Positions 34,603-43,257 of a stretch of DNA of 64,000 nt are shown here, one piece after another. The notes beneath the pieces were generated by a model. The model saw only the letters and a list, made by a program, of their open reading frames with translations, made no database searches and had not been told where the DNA came from. Position 1 is the first letter of the stretch. Each line of letters starts with the position of its first letter. The stretch spans positions 62,001 through 126,000 of the forward strand of contig NZ_BAABGM010000015.1 in NCBI RefSeq assembly GCF_039541575.1, written 5' to 3'. Made by a program: the position numbers and the translations under genes. The stretch comes from Fodinibacter luteus. Lineage in GTDB: Bacteria > Actinomycetota > Actinomycetes > Actinomycetales > Dermatophilaceae.

Positions 34603-35691
34603 ATGCCCCCCACGCGTCAAACCCGCGCCGGTCGCCGACCGACCCTGCGCGACGTCGCGCGGCGCGCCGGGGTCTCGACGTCCACGGCATCCCTCGTCTT
34701 CAGCGGCAAGGGACCGGTCGCCTCCGGCACCGCCGAGCGGGTGCGGACCGCCGCCGCCGACCTGGCCTACGCCGGCCCCGACCCGCTCGCCTCCTCGCTG
34801 CGGCAGGGGCGGGTCGGCACGGTCGCCGTCGTCGTCGAGGGGCCGCTGCGCTACGCCTTCCACGACCCGTTCGCCCTCGCCATCCTCGACGGCCTCGCCG
34901 AGGAGCTCGACGCCGCCGGCCGCTCGATGCTCCTCGTCGCCCAGCCCGTCGAGGACCCCGAGCGTGCCGTCGCGCAGCTCGCCACCCAGGCCGTCGACGC
35001 CGCGGTCTTCCCCCTCTGCGGCGAGCGCGACAACCCCGTCGTCGACCACCTGCTCGCCCGCGGGGTCCCCCTCGTCGGAAGCGGCGCCCCCGTGCACCCT
35101 GGGGTCGCGCACGTGCTCACCGACGAGGCCGCCGCGATGGCCCTCACGACCCGGCACGTGCTCAACCTCGGCCACCGCCGGCTGGCGCACCTCACGATGC
35201 CGCTGCGTGCCGGCGCCCCCACCTCCCGGGTCACCGAGCCCGACGTCGCTGGTGCCACCTACCCGGATGCCGCGGGCCGGCTCGCCGGCTTCCGCGCGCT
35301 CGCGGGGCCGGACGCCCCCGTCGTGCAGGCCCACGACCTCACGGTCGAGGCGGGCGAGGCCGCGGCCCGGATTCTCCTCGACGTCCCCGACGACGAGCGG
35401 CCCACGGCGATCGTCGCCCAAGCCGACCTGCTCGCCGCCGGTGCGGTGCGGGCCGCCGAGGCGAGGGGGCTGCGGGTGCCCGGCGACCTCACCGTCACCG
35501 GCTTCGACGGGGTCGACCTGCCCTGGCTCGACCACGTGCTGACGACCGTCGATCAGCCCGGCGCCGAGAAGGGGCGCCGGATGGGGCGCCTCGTGCGGCA
35601 CGCCCTCGAGGGCCGTCCGGTGCGTGACGAGCCGTTCCCCGTGCGGCTGCGCGTCGGCACGACGAGCGCACCGCCGCCGTCGCCGCGCTGA
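34603..35691 (+). CDS. LacI family transcriptional regulator
   Basis: A 362-aa repressor. The N-terminal helix-turn-helix and hinge read TLRDVARRAGVSTSTASLVF (about 11-30), followed by the periplasmic-binding-protein-like effector domain (VGTVAVVVEGPLRYAF, FPLCGERDNPVV, GHRRLAHLTMP, DLTVTGFDGVDLPWLDHVLT). It probably binds the double palindrome just upstream. ATG at 34603 is only 7 bp from a -10-like box, which suggests a leaderless mRNA; GTG at 34594 is an alternative. Its end, CGCTGAGCGC with the stop codon, recurs 25 bp downstream. The ligand is unknown. Confidence 0.9.
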   Translation: MPPTRQTRAGRRPTLRDVARRAGVSTSTASLVFSGKGPVASGTAERVRTAAADLAYAGPDPLASSLRQGRVGTVAVVVEGPLRYAFHDPFALAILDGLAEELDAAGRSMLLVAQPVEDPERAVAQLATQAVDAAVFPLCGERDNPVVDHLLARGVPLVGSGAPVHPGVAHVLTDEAAAMALTTRHVLNLGHRRLAHLTMPLRAGAPTSRVTEPDVAGATYPDAAGRLAGFRALAGPDAPVVQAHDLTVEAGEAAARILLDVPDDERPTAIVAQADLLAAGAVRAAEARGLRVPGDLTVTGFDGVDLPWLDHVLTTVDQPGAEKGRRMGRLVRHALEGRPVRDEPFPVRLRVGTTSAPPPSPR

Positions 35692-35784
35692 GCGCACACA
35701 CGAGGCGGCGCGCTGAGCGCGGACACCCGGGACGGCACCCCGCGAGCGGGACGCCCGAACCCGCGCCACGGCATCCGAAACGGC

Positions 35785-35822
35785 GAGAACCCGCACCGGC
35801 GTCGGGCCGGGTGCGGGTTCTC
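35785..35822. terminator. Terminator between lacI-type gene and tig
   Basis: Perfect 13-bp inverted repeat GAGAACCCGCACC (35785-35797) / GGTGCGGGTTCTC (35810-35822). It lies 12 bp after the tig stop and can serve both convergent genes. Confidence 0.75.
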
Positions 35823-35834
35823 GCGGGTCGTGGC

Positions 35835-37301
35835 TCAGGCCCTGGCGGTCTCGGCCTCGCCGTCGGCGGCCTCGGTGGCGTCGGTGACCTCGTCGGCGGC
35901 CGCCTCGGCGGCGTCGTCGGCGACCTCGGTGGCGTCGTCGGCGGTCTGGGCGACCTCGTCGGCAGCCGTCTCGGCGTCGGCGACGGCAACGTCACCCTCG
36001 CCCTCCTCGACCTCGACCGTCTCGACGCCCGGGGCCTGCGGCACGAGCGCGTCGAGGTCGACCTCGACACCGGCCGTGTCGGTGACCGTGGCTTGGTCGA
36101 GGACGGCGGCGAGGGCCTTGCGGCGCGCCACCTCCTGGACGATCGAGGGGATCTGGCCCTGCTGGTCGATGGCCTGGGCGAACTGGTTCGGGTCCATGCC
36201 GTACTGCTGGGCGCTCATGACGAGGTACTCGATGAGCTCGGGCTGCTCGACGCGGACCTCGAGCTTCTCGGCGACGGCGTCGAGGAGGAACTGGGCGCGC
36301 AGGGCGCGACGGGTGCTCTCCTCGACCTCGGCGCGGTGCTCGTCGTCGTCGAGGCGGTTCTCGCCCTCGAGGTGCTGGTGCACCTCGGCCTCGACGACGC
36401 CGTCGGGCACGGGGACGTCGACGATCTCGAGGAGGTGGTCGAGCAGCCGGTCGCGAGCCTGGATGCCCTGCTCGTAGCGCCTGGCCTGCTCGGCCTGCGT
36501 CGTGACGTCGGCGCGCAGCTCCTCGAGGGTGTCGAACTCGGAGGCGAGCTGGGCGAAGTCGTCGTCGAGGGCGGGCAGCTCGCGCACCTTGACCGACTGC
36601 ACGGTGACGGTGCAGTCGGCGTCCTCGCCCTCGTGGTCGCCGCCGGCGAGCGGAGCCGTGAAGTCCTTGGACTCACCGGCCGCCATCCCGATGAGCGCCT
36701 CGTCCATGCCCGGGAGCATGTTCCCGCTGCCGACCTCGTACGAGACGCCGGTGACCGAGTCGATCTCCTCGTCGCCGATGACGGCCGACAGGTCGATGGA
36801 GACGAAGTCGCCGTCCTCGACCGCGCGCTCGACGCCGACGAGGGAGCCGAAGCGCTCGCGCAGCGCGGTGAGCCGCTCCTCGACGTCCTCGTCGGAGGCG
36901 GCGACCTCGTCGACCTCGACGGCGATGCCCTCGAGCTCGGGCAGCTCGACCTCGGGGCGCACGTCGGTCTCCACGGTGAACGTCAGGTCCTGCCCGTCCT
37001 CGAGGGGCACCGCGGTGACGTCGACCTCCGGCTGCCCGATGGCACGCAGGTTCTCGGCCTCGGCGGCCTCGGCGAAGAAGCGCGGGAGGGCCTCGTTGAC
37101 GGCCTCCTGCACGACGGCACCCCGGCCGACGCGCTGGTCGATGATGCGGCTCGGGACCTTGCCCTTGCGGAAGCCCGGGATCTGCACCTGGGCACCGATG
37201 GTCCGGTACGCCTGGTCGAGCATCGGCTTGAGCTCCTCGAAGGGGACCTCCACGCTGAGCTTGACCCGGGTCGGGCTGATGGTCTCGACGGCACTCTTCA
37301 C
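35835..37301 (-). CDS. tig: Trigger factor, ribosome-associated chaperone
   Basis: A 488-aa peptidyl-prolyl isomerase and chaperone that binds nascent chains at the ribosome exit tunnel. The ribosome-binding N-terminal domain contains PGFRKGKVPSRIIDQRVG. The FKBP-type PPIase domain (DGDFVSIDLSAVIGDEEIDS, GSGNMLPGMDEALIGMAAGE) and helical C-terminal chaperone arms follow. The last about 60 residues are an Ala/Glu/Asp-rich acidic extension. GTG at 37301 has GGAG 8 nt upstream. In M. tuberculosis tig also lies next to clpP1-clpP2; here the MFS/LacI pair and SHOCT gene intervene. Confidence 0.95.
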   Translation of the reverse strand: MKSAVETISPTRVKLSVEVPFEELKPMLDQAYRTIGAQVQIPGFRKGKVPSRIIDQRVGRGAVVQEAVNEALPRFFAEAAEAENLRAIGQPEVDVTAVPLEDGQDLTFTVETDVRPEVELPELEGIAVEVDEVAASDEDVEERLTALRERFGSLVGVERAVEDGDFVSIDLSAVIGDEEIDSVTGVSYEVGSGNMLPGMDEALIGMAAGESKDFTAPLAGGDHEGEDADCTVTVQSVKVRELPALDDDFAQLASEFDTLEELRADVTTQAEQARRYEQGIQARDRLLDHLLEIVDVPVPDGVVEAEVHQHLEGENRLDDDEHRAEVEESTRRALRAQFLLDAVAEKLEVRVEQPELIEYLVMSAQQYGMDPNQFAQAIDQQGQIPSIVQEVARRKALAAVLDQATVTDTAGVEVDLDALVPQAPGVETVEVEEGEGDVAVADAETAADEVAQTADDATEVADDAAEAAADEVTDATEAADGEAETARA

Positions 37302-37492
37302 TTCAGGCACTCCACAACCATGGGGGAATCGGGGGGAACTGCGGGCGGATGCCGGGTGGCCGGCCGCGCGGACCGGCACCGTCCGGCGGCACGCGAGCGC
37401 GCGGCATCCGGGACCAGCACCAAGGGTCCATGCTAGCGGCCGGGGTGGAGGGCACCCAATCCGCCGCTCGGGCCCCGGATCCGCAGTCGCCG

Positions 37493-38161
37493 TCAGTCCG
37501 CGTCGGAGAAGACCTCGACCCTGCGCCGTTCCCCGGACACGATGATGAGGTCCCCGTCGTGGACGACCGAGTCGGGGGTCGCGTACGAGAAGTCCTGCCC
37601 CTCGCTCTTGATGCCGACGATCGTCACGCCCCACCGTCCCCGGACGCCCGCCTCGGCGAGGGTGCGGCCGAGGATGCTCTCGGGTGGGCGCATCTTGACG
37701 ATGGCGTACCCGTCGTCGAACTCGATGTAGTCCTGCATCCGGCCGCGCACGAGGTGCGCCACCCGCTTGCCCATCGCGTGCTCGGGCCGCACGACGTGGG
37801 TCACGCCGACCTGGGAGAGGATCTCGCCCTGCGAGGCGGTGATCGCCTTGGCCCAGATGTCCTTGACGCCGAGCTTGGTCAGCACGAACGCGGTGAGGAC
37901 GCTCGCCTCGAGGTTGTTGCCGATGCCGATGACCGCACGCGAGAAGTCGCCGACGGCGAGCTGCTCCATGGCCTGGAGGTCGGTGCCGTCCGCCTCGACG
38001 ATGTGGGTCCAGCGGCCGGCGAGGTCCTGCACGCGCTTGGGGTCGCTGTCGATGGCGAGCACCTGGACGCCGTCGCGCTCGAGCTCGTCGGCGAGCGACT
38101 TCCCGAACCGGCCGATGCCGATGACGACGACTCCTCCGGCCTCCGCGATCTTCCTAGCCAA
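37493..38161 (-). CDS. TrkA/KtrA-type potassium channel regulatory subunit
   Basis: A 222-aa cytoplasmic protein. The Rossmann fold RCK-N domain has GVVVIGIGRFGKSLADELER (glycine motif GxGxFG) and LAIDSDPKRV. The RCK-C domain covers about residues 140-222. It gates the TrkH/KtrB channel in response to nucleotides. The ATG overlaps the end of the upstream TrkH-like gene by 8 bp, so the two are co-translated. Confidence 0.92.
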   Translation of the reverse strand: MARKIAEAGGVVVIGIGRFGKSLADELERDGVQVLAIDSDPKRVQDLAGRWTHIVEADGTDLQAMEQLAVGDFSRAVIGIGNNLEASVLTAFVLTKLGVKDIWAKAITASQGEILSQVGVTHVVRPEHAMGKRVAHLVRGRMQDYIEFDDGYAIVKMRPPESILGRTLAEAGVRGRWGVTIVGIKSEGQDFSYATPDSVVHDGDLIIVSGERRRVEVFSDAD

Positions 38162-39518
38162 TGAGGGGTGCTCCTTCCGGGAGGGTGTAGCGGCGGGTCC
38201 GCTGCCGGAGGGCGAGCGCCGACACGAGCGTGATCGGGCCGAGTCGGCCGAGGAACATGAGCACGACGAGCACGAGCTGGCCGGGTTCGCCCACCTGCGG
38301 GGTGATGCCCGTGGACAGGCCCACCGTCGCGAACGCCGACGTCGTCTCGAACATGACGTCGGGCAGCGGGAGGTCGGTCAGCTCGGTGAGGAGCATCGTG
38401 CCACCGACGACCGCGGCCACCCCGAGGAGCGCGACCGTCGTCGCCTGGCGGACCACGCGGTGGTCGATGCGCCGGTCGAAGGCGATGACGTCGCGGTCAC
38501 CGCGCACCTCGGCGACGATGACGAAGAAGAGCACGATGAACGTCGTGACCTTGAGGCCGCCCGCGGTGCCGGCCGACCCGCCCCCGACGAACATGAGCAG
38601 GATCGTGCCCATGAGCGTCTCGTCGGTCACCTGGCCGTAGTCCCAGGCGTTGAAGCCGGCGGTGCGCGGCTGGACGGCGTGGAACCACCCCGCGAGCAGC
38701 TTGGCCAGGGGCGGCAGGCCGCCGACGGTGCCGTCGTTGCCCCACTCGGCGAGGGTGACGAACGCGGTGCCGCCGCCGAGCAGCGCCGCCGTCATCGACA
38801 GCGTGAGCCGGGTGTGCAGGCTCCAGCGCCGCACCGGGACGCGCCGGGCGAGCTCCATGAGCACCGGGAAGCCGAGGCCGCCGATGATGACGGCGACCGA
38901 GATGGGCAGGAGCACGAAGGCGTCGGTGAGGAAGCCCATGAGGTTGTCGCTGAACAGGGCGAACCCGGCGTTGTTGAACGAGGAGACCGCGTGGAACACC
39001 CCATGCCACGCGGCGGTGCCCCAGTCGTCGTCGTAGGCGGTGCGGAACCTCGCGGTGAGCAGCGCCGCCGTCACGGACTCGACGACCACCGTGACGACGA
39101 AGACGCCGCGCAGCACCCGGCGGACGTCGCCGAGCCCCACGCTGCGGGTCTCCGCCGCCGCGGTCAGCCGGGTGCGCAGCCCCATCCGGCGCGAGAGGAA
39201 CAGGGCGATGAGGGAGGCCAGGGTCATGATCCCGAAGCCCCCGACCTGGATGAGCCCGAGGATGACGGCCTGGCCGAACGGGCTCCAGTACGTCGCCGTG
39301 TCGACGGTCGTCAGGCCGGTGACGCAGACGGCGCTCGTCGACGTGAACAGGGCCGTCACGACCGGGGCCGACCCCGCGCCGGCCCGCGAGGCAGGGAGCA
39401 TGAGGAGGAGGGTGCCGATGAGGTCGGCGACGAGGAAGGCGGTGACGACGACCTGGGCCGGGTGGCGGAGGACCGGTCGGCGCACGCCGCGCCCGCGGCC
39501 CTGGGTGCGAAGGAGCAC
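38154..39518 (-). CDS. TrkH/KtrB-type potassium uptake channel subunit
   Basis: A 454-aa membrane protein. Four pore-loop selectivity segments are visible: VCVTGLTTVDTA, SSFNNAGFAL, QPRTAGFNAWDYG and FATVGLSTGIT. These define the SKT family of potassium transporters. It partners with the TrkA-like protein encoded immediately downstream. GTG at 39518 is the best start by N-terminal content, although no strong ribosome site precedes it; longer frames run into repeat DNA. Confidence 0.92.
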   Translation of the reverse strand: MLLRTQGRGRGVRRPVLRHPAQVVVTAFLVADLIGTLLLMLPASRAGAGSAPVVTALFTSTSAVCVTGLTTVDTATYWSPFGQAVILGLIQVGGFGIMTLASLIALFLSRRMGLRTRLTAAAETRSVGLGDVRRVLRGVFVVTVVVESVTAALLTARFRTAYDDDWGTAAWHGVFHAVSSFNNAGFALFSDNLMGFLTDAFVLLPISVAVIIGGLGFPVLMELARRVPVRRWSLHTRLTLSMTAALLGGGTAFVTLAEWGNDGTVGGLPPLAKLLAGWFHAVQPRTAGFNAWDYGQVTDETLMGTILLMFVGGGSAGTAGGLKVTTFIVLFFVIVAEVRGDRDVIAFDRRIDHRVVRQATTVALLGVAAVVGGTMLLTELTDLPLPDVMFETTSAFATVGLSTGITPQVGEPGQLVLVVLMFLGRLGPITLVSALALRQRTRRYTLPEGAPLIG

Positions 39519-39539
39519 GGGGCCATCGTGACAGAGGCG

Positions 39540-39790
39540 GCCGTGCGGGGCGTGGCGTCCCGGGACGGCGTGGGTGCGGGCTGCCCGGTCGGCGGTGCGG
39601 CCCGGGCGGGCGGACGGCATCCGCTGTGGTGGCGCCTCGGCGCGTGTCGGCTGCCCGGTCGGCGATGTGGCAGAGGCGGGCGGACGGCATCCACGGCCGG
39701 GCGGACGGCATCCGCTGTGTGGTGCCTCGGCGCGTGCCTGCGGGGCCGTCGGATGCCGGGCGCCCGGGTGCCGGGTCACGCGTCGGCGTG
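39540..39790. repeat. Imperfect tandem repeats upstream of the TrkH gene
   Basis: Segments GGGCTGCCCGGTCGGCG-like, GGGCGGACGGCATCC and GTGCCTCGGCGCGTG recur at about 39575-39640, 39645-39700 and 39700-39745 with rearranged order. Four GGCATCC copies lie in the block. It fills the gap between the TrkH gene and tRNA-Gly. Confidence 0.65.
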
Positions 39791-39791
39791 G

Positions 39792-39862
39792 AGCGGGCGA
39801 CGAGAATCGAACTCGCGTAGCCAGTTTGGAAGACTGGGGCTCTACCATTGAGCTACGCCCGC
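39792..39862 (-). tRNA. tRNA-Gly (anticodon TCC)
   Basis: 71-nt tRNA on the minus strand. It starts GCGGGCGTAGCTCAATGGTA and has anticodon loop CTTCCAA (TCC), TPsiC loop GTTCGATTC and acceptor end CGCCCGC with discriminator T. CCA is not encoded. Confidence 0.95.
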
Positions 39863-39973
39863 GCACCTCGTGAGCACTCACCCCGAGGGCACCGCTAGCC
39901 TAGTGGCCGCGCTCGCGGGATCCGAAATCCGTTCGTCGACCTCGTCGGCGTCGGATGCCGGTGCGGCGGGCGG

Positions 39974-40047
39974 CGGGGTATGGCGCAGGTTGGTAGCGCG
40001 TCCGCTTTGGGAGCGGAAGGCCGCCGGTTCAAATCCGGCTACCCCGA
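39974..40047 (+). tRNA. tRNA-Pro (anticodon TGG)
   Basis: 74-nt tRNA starting CGGGGTATGGCGCAGGTTGG, with anticodon loop CTTTGGG (TGG), TPsiC loop GTTCAAATC and acceptor TACCCCG plus discriminator A. CCA is not encoded. Its 3' end is repeated downstream at 40158-40179. Confidence 0.95.
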
Positions 40048-40179
40048 CGGAGAACGCCCGCTGCGCTCCGCGCTGCGGGCCGTTCGCCGTCGTGGGAGCA
40101 GGATGCCGGGAGCGGGAGCCGGCACCGCGACGAAGGAGTGGGGGCGGCGACGGCGGCTCCGGCTACCCCGACGGAGAAC
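40034..40179. repeat. Direct repeat of the tRNA-Pro 3' end
   Basis: The 22-bp sequence TCCGGCTACCCCGACGGAGA plus AC occurs at 40034-40055 (3' end of tRNA-Pro and 8 bp beyond) and again at 40158-40179. This is the arrangement left by tRNA-targeting integrases (attL/attR). Only about 100 bp lie between the copies and no integrase gene is present, so it may be an element scar or a local duplication. Confidence 0.7.
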
Positions 40180-40186
40180 CCTCTGC

Positions 40187-40228
40187 GGTGATGCAGGGAG
40201 CGCGGCATGTCGCGCTGTGTGCATCACC
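40187..40228. repeat. 42-bp REP-like palindrome, copy 1
   Basis: Outer arms GGTGATGCA / TGCATCACC and inner arms AGCGCG / CGCGCT. The same architecture and length recur at 41292-41333, on the other side of the intervening gene. Confidence 0.75.
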
Positions 40229-40287
40229 CGAGGAGGTTGTCCACAGGCTCGGAGCGGGGGTCCCCCTCGATCGACCACCCTCGGGGG

Positions 40288-41244
40288 ATGCCCGCAGGCC
40301 CGCGCCGACGCCTTCCTCGTTGCGAGCGTGCCCGGGTCGCGGCCGAGGTCGCCCGTGAGCACGACGGCATCGCCCACCGCGCGGACCTGCGCCGCGCAGG
40401 CGTCACCCGGGCGGACGTCCGCACCGAGATCGCTGCCGGGCGCTGGCAGGGCGTCGGGACCCACACGGTGGTCATCGGCACGGGGCCGATGTCGGAGCGG
40501 GCCCGACGGTGGCAAGCGGTGTGGGAGTCGGGCCCGGGAGCAGTGCTCGACGGGGTCAGTGCGCTGCACGCCGCCGGGCTGACCGGCTTCACCCAGCGCC
40601 GCATCGACGTGACGGTGCCCCGGTGCAGCCGGAGCCGCCCCGTCGCCGGGGTCAGGGTCCGGCGGCGTCGGGAGGTGGGGCCGACGGCCGGAGCCGGCAT
40701 CCCCAGGGCCCGACCCGAGATGGCGACGGTGCGAGCCGCTGAGTGGGCGGCGACGGATCGCGCGGCGGCGCTCATCGTCTGCCTCGTCGTGCAACAGCGC
40801 CTCGTCTCACCACTGCGGCTGCTCGCCGCCTGGCGCCGCGTGCGCTCCAGCCGGCGTCGCGTGTTCCTCGACGCCGTCTTCGCCGATGTCTGCGACGGTG
40901 CGCACTCGCTGGGTGAGCTCGACTTCGCGCGGCTGTGTCGAACCGTCGGCCTCCCGGCGCCCAGCCGGCAGCGGGTGCGCACCGAACCGGGTGGGCGCCT
41001 CTACCTCGACGTCGCGTGGGAGGACATCGGCCTCGTCGTGGAGGTCGACGGGGGCCACCACGCACTGGCGCTCAACCCCATCGATGACGCCCTGCGCCAG
41101 AACGAGGTCACGCTCGACGAGCGGATGGTGCTGCGCATCCCCGTGCTCGGGCTGCGCCTGGCGCCCGACGCCTTCCTCGCGCAGGTCGCCCGCGCCCACG
41201 CCGCGCTGACCGGGTCGGCTGCCGGGACCCGAGGCGTCCGGTGA
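40288..41244 (+). CDS. AbiEi/DUF559-like protein with nuclease-like C-terminus
   Basis: A 318-aa protein of a type found in many copies in actinobacteria. The N-terminal half resembles AbiEi-type antitoxin/DNA-binding proteins (VAREHDGIAHRADLRRAGVT, GPGAVLDGVSALHAAGLTGF, IDVTVPRCSRSRPVAGVRVR). The C-terminal part (about 235-310) has RLYLDVAWEDIGLVVEVDGG followed by HH, compatible with a PD-(D/E)XK/DUF559 nuclease-like core (Asp ... Glu-x-Asp). No AbiEii-like toxin is adjacent. ATG at 40288 lies after a G-rich site; longer frames start inside the palindrome. The gene is flanked by two 42-bp palindromes. Confidence 0.65.
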   Translation: MPAGPRRRLPRCERARVAAEVAREHDGIAHRADLRRAGVTRADVRTEIAAGRWQGVGTHTVVIGTGPMSERARRWQAVWESGPGAVLDGVSALHAAGLTGFTQRRIDVTVPRCSRSRPVAGVRVRRRREVGPTAGAGIPRARPEMATVRAAEWAATDRAAALIVCLVVQQRLVSPLRLLAAWRRVRSSRRRVFLDAVFADVCDGAHSLGELDFARLCRTVGLPAPSRQRVRTEPGGRLYLDVAWEDIGLVVEVDGGHHALALNPIDDALRQNEVTLDERMVLRIPVLGLRLAPDAFLAQVARAHAALTGSAAGTRGVR

Positions 41245-41333
41245 TGCACGGGCGCGCGACCTGGCGCGCGTGCTGCATGCCCGAGGCGTCCGGTGATGCA
41301 CGGCGCGCGACCTGGCGCGCGAGCTGCATCACC
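41228..41333. repeat. Stop-spanning 52-bp tandem duplication with 42-bp palindrome copy 2
   Basis: Two units start with CCCGAGGCGTCCGGTGATGC at about 41229 and 41281; the first contains the stop codon of the upstream gene (41242-41244), the second repeats it at 41294. The second unit ends in a complete palindrome (41292-41333, arms GGTGATGCA / TGCATCACC, inner CGCGC/GCGCG). The first unit has a decayed right arm. It probably also acts as a transcription terminator between convergent genes. Confidence 0.8.
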
Positions 41334-41341
41334 GGAGGCCG

Positions 41342-42049
41342 CTACGGCCGGAGCGTGCAGGTCAGCTCGGTGACCGTGCGCCCGGCGCGCACCCCCTTGG
41401 CCTCGAACCCGTCGTCGGGCCGCCACGGCGGGCGCTCCCCCTCGACGACGTCCCACCGGCCGTGGTGCGCGAGCTGGCGACGGGCGTGCGCGGCGTACTC
41501 GGCGATGTCGGTCGCGACGAGCAGCACCCCACCCGGAACGAGGCGCGACGCGACGAGGTCGAGGGTGTGCTGCTGGACGAACCGGCGCTTGGCGTGCTTC
41601 TTCTTCGGCCACGGGTCCGGGAAGAACAGGTGCACCGCCGCGAGCGACGCCGGTGCGACCCGGTCCGTGAGGAAGGGCAGCGCGTCCCCCGGGTGGACCC
41701 ACAGGTTGCGCACCCCCGCGTCCGCGGCGGCGGCGAGCATCCGGGCGACGCCGGGCACGTGCACCTCGAGCGCGACGAGGTCGGTCTCGGGATGGGCCCG
41801 GCAGTACGCGATGGCCGCCGCCCCGTGGCCCGAACCGATCTCGACGACGACCGGCCCGACCCGCCCGAAGGCCTCGACGGGCACGAGCGGCCCCTCGGGC
41901 AGCGAGCGCCCGGGCAGCAGGGTCGCCATCCGCTCGTCAGTGAGCGGGCTGTTGCGCCAGCGCGGCGTGAACGTGCGCACGCCCTCGCGGGGGGCGTGGT
42001 CGAGCCCCGGCCCGGCTCCCCCGGCGGCGGTCCCCTCGGACGGGGTCAC
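41342..42049 (-). CDS. trmB: tRNA (guanine-N7-)-methyltransferase
   Basis: A 235-aa SAM-dependent enzyme that methylates G46 in the tRNA variable loop. SAM site VVVEIGSGHGAAAIAYC; conserved LVALEVHVPGVARML; the TrmB signature HLFFPDPWPKKKHAKRR; and TDIAEYA near the C-terminus. GTG at 42049 overlaps the stop of the upstream phosphatase gene (GTGA), so the two are translationally coupled. Confidence 0.95.
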   Translation of the reverse strand: MTPSEGTAAGGAGPGLDHAPREGVRTFTPRWRNSPLTDERMATLLPGRSLPEGPLVPVEAFGRVGPVVVEIGSGHGAAAIAYCRAHPETDLVALEVHVPGVARMLAAAADAGVRNLWVHPGDALPFLTDRVAPASLAAVHLFFPDPWPKKKHAKRRFVQQHTLDLVASRLVPGGVLLVATDIAEYAAHARRQLAHHGRWDVVEGERPPWRPDDGFEAKGVRAGRTVTELTCTLRP

Positions 42050-43155
42050 AGGCGTCGGACGGCCAGTGCCGCCCGGTCGTCGTCCTCGCCCGACCGGGCC
42101 GACTCGCACACGTCGCGGGCCACGTTCGCGTCGCCGAGCACCGAGCGTGCCGCGATGCCGAGCATCCGGTCGATGCCGTCGACGAGGTCGCGCCCCCGCG
42201 CCTCGATGATGCCGTCGGAGTACAGCAGCAGCGCGTCGCCGCGGTCGAGCCGCCCGCTCTGCCGGGGGAAGGACGCCCCGGGGACGACCCCGAGCAGCGG
42301 GCCGCGGGCCCCGTCGAGGAGGTTCCAGCGGGCCCGCCCCGAGGTGTACAGGGCCGGGAAGGGGTGGCCGGCGTTGGCGATGGAGTATTCGCCCGTGCGC
42401 AGGTCGAGGTCGAGGTGCACGGCGGTCGCGAAGCCCTCCTCCCACCCCTGGCGCAGGAGGTAGTCGTTGGCGGCACGAAGGAAGTCGGCCGAGGGCACGG
42501 CCCCGAGCAGCCCACCGAGCGCACCGGACAGCAGGAGCGACCGGGTGCCCGCCCGGGTCCCCTTCCCGCTCACGTCGACGAGCACGATCTCGAGGCGGTA
42601 CCCGGACGGGCTGAGGTGGGCGACGACGAAGTCCCCGGAGAAGTGCTCGCCGTGGGCCGACCGGATGCACGACCACGCCCCCCACCCGTCGGGGAGGTCG
42701 GGGAGCCGGCCGACGAGGGCGATCCGGTCGCGCAGCTCGGCGAACATCCGGTCGCTGCCGAAGCCGCGGGTGCCGATGAGGGAGCGGGACCTGGCGGCGA
42801 ACACCATGAGGGCCATGACGGCGAGCAGGGAGAGCGCGAGCAGCGCGGAGCGGCTGTACGAGATGCCGGACACCGGCATCCAGAAGAGCACGGTGACGAA
42901 GCCGAGTCCGTAGACCCACAGGAGCGGCCCCGGGCGCAGCACGAGGCCGGCGACGACGACGACGGGGAAGAGCAGCGAGATGGGCACGTCGTCGGGCCAC
43001 CGGACGACCGCGAGACCGAGGGTGAGGATGCCGACGAGGAAGAGGACGAGCAGGCCCCCCTCGCTGCCGAGCGGGGTCCGGTGTCCGCCCACGAGCCGGC
43101 GCGCGAGGAGGTCACCACGGCGGAGCTGCGGTCGTTGCAGCACCTCGTTCGGCAT
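42046..43155 (-). CDS. Membrane SpoIIE-type PP2C phosphatase
   Basis: A 369-aa protein. Three to four membrane helices lie in residues 35-130 (LLVLFLVGILTLGLAVVRW, LLFPVVVVAGLVLRPG, ALLALSLLAVMALMVFA). A cytoplasmic PPM/SpoIIE phosphatase domain follows with metal-binding motifs GEHFSGDFV, LVDVSGKGTRAG, LLLYSDGIIEARG and a C-terminal SGEDDDRAAL. Such proteins usually dephosphorylate anti-anti-sigma factors. No sensor (PAS/GAF) domain and no sigma-factor genes are visible nearby. The ATG has AAGGGG 6 nt upstream. Confidence 0.9.
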   Translation of the reverse strand: MPNEVLQRPQLRRGDLLARRLVGGHRTPLGSEGGLLVLFLVGILTLGLAVVRWPDDVPISLLFPVVVVAGLVLRPGPLLWVYGLGFVTVLFWMPVSGISYSRSALLALSLLAVMALMVFAARSRSLIGTRGFGSDRMFAELRDRIALVGRLPDLPDGWGAWSCIRSAHGEHFSGDFVVAHLSPSGYRLEIVLVDVSGKGTRAGTRSLLLSGALGGLLGAVPSADFLRAANDYLLRQGWEEGFATAVHLDLDLRTGEYSIANAGHPFPALYTSGRARWNLLDGARGPLLGVVPGASFPRQSGRLDRGDALLLYSDGIIEARGRDLVDGIDRMLGIAARSVLGDANVARDVCESARSGEDDDRAALAVRRL

Positions 43156-43257
43156 GGTCACCCCTTGGGGTCGGTAGGCGCGCACACCCTAGTGGGCGCG
43201 GTCACGGCACCGCCAGAGGCCGGGCCGTCGGGCGTCGCGAGGATGCCGGGTCGCAGG

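Noticed and set aside
40288..41244. Complete AbiE toxin-antitoxin system
   Set aside because: No AbiEii-type nucleotidyltransferase toxin gene is adjacent.
40034..41340. Integrated island between the tRNA-Pro repeats
   Set aside because: The repeats enclose only about 100 bp, there is no integrase, and the neighbouring nuclease-like gene lies outside them.
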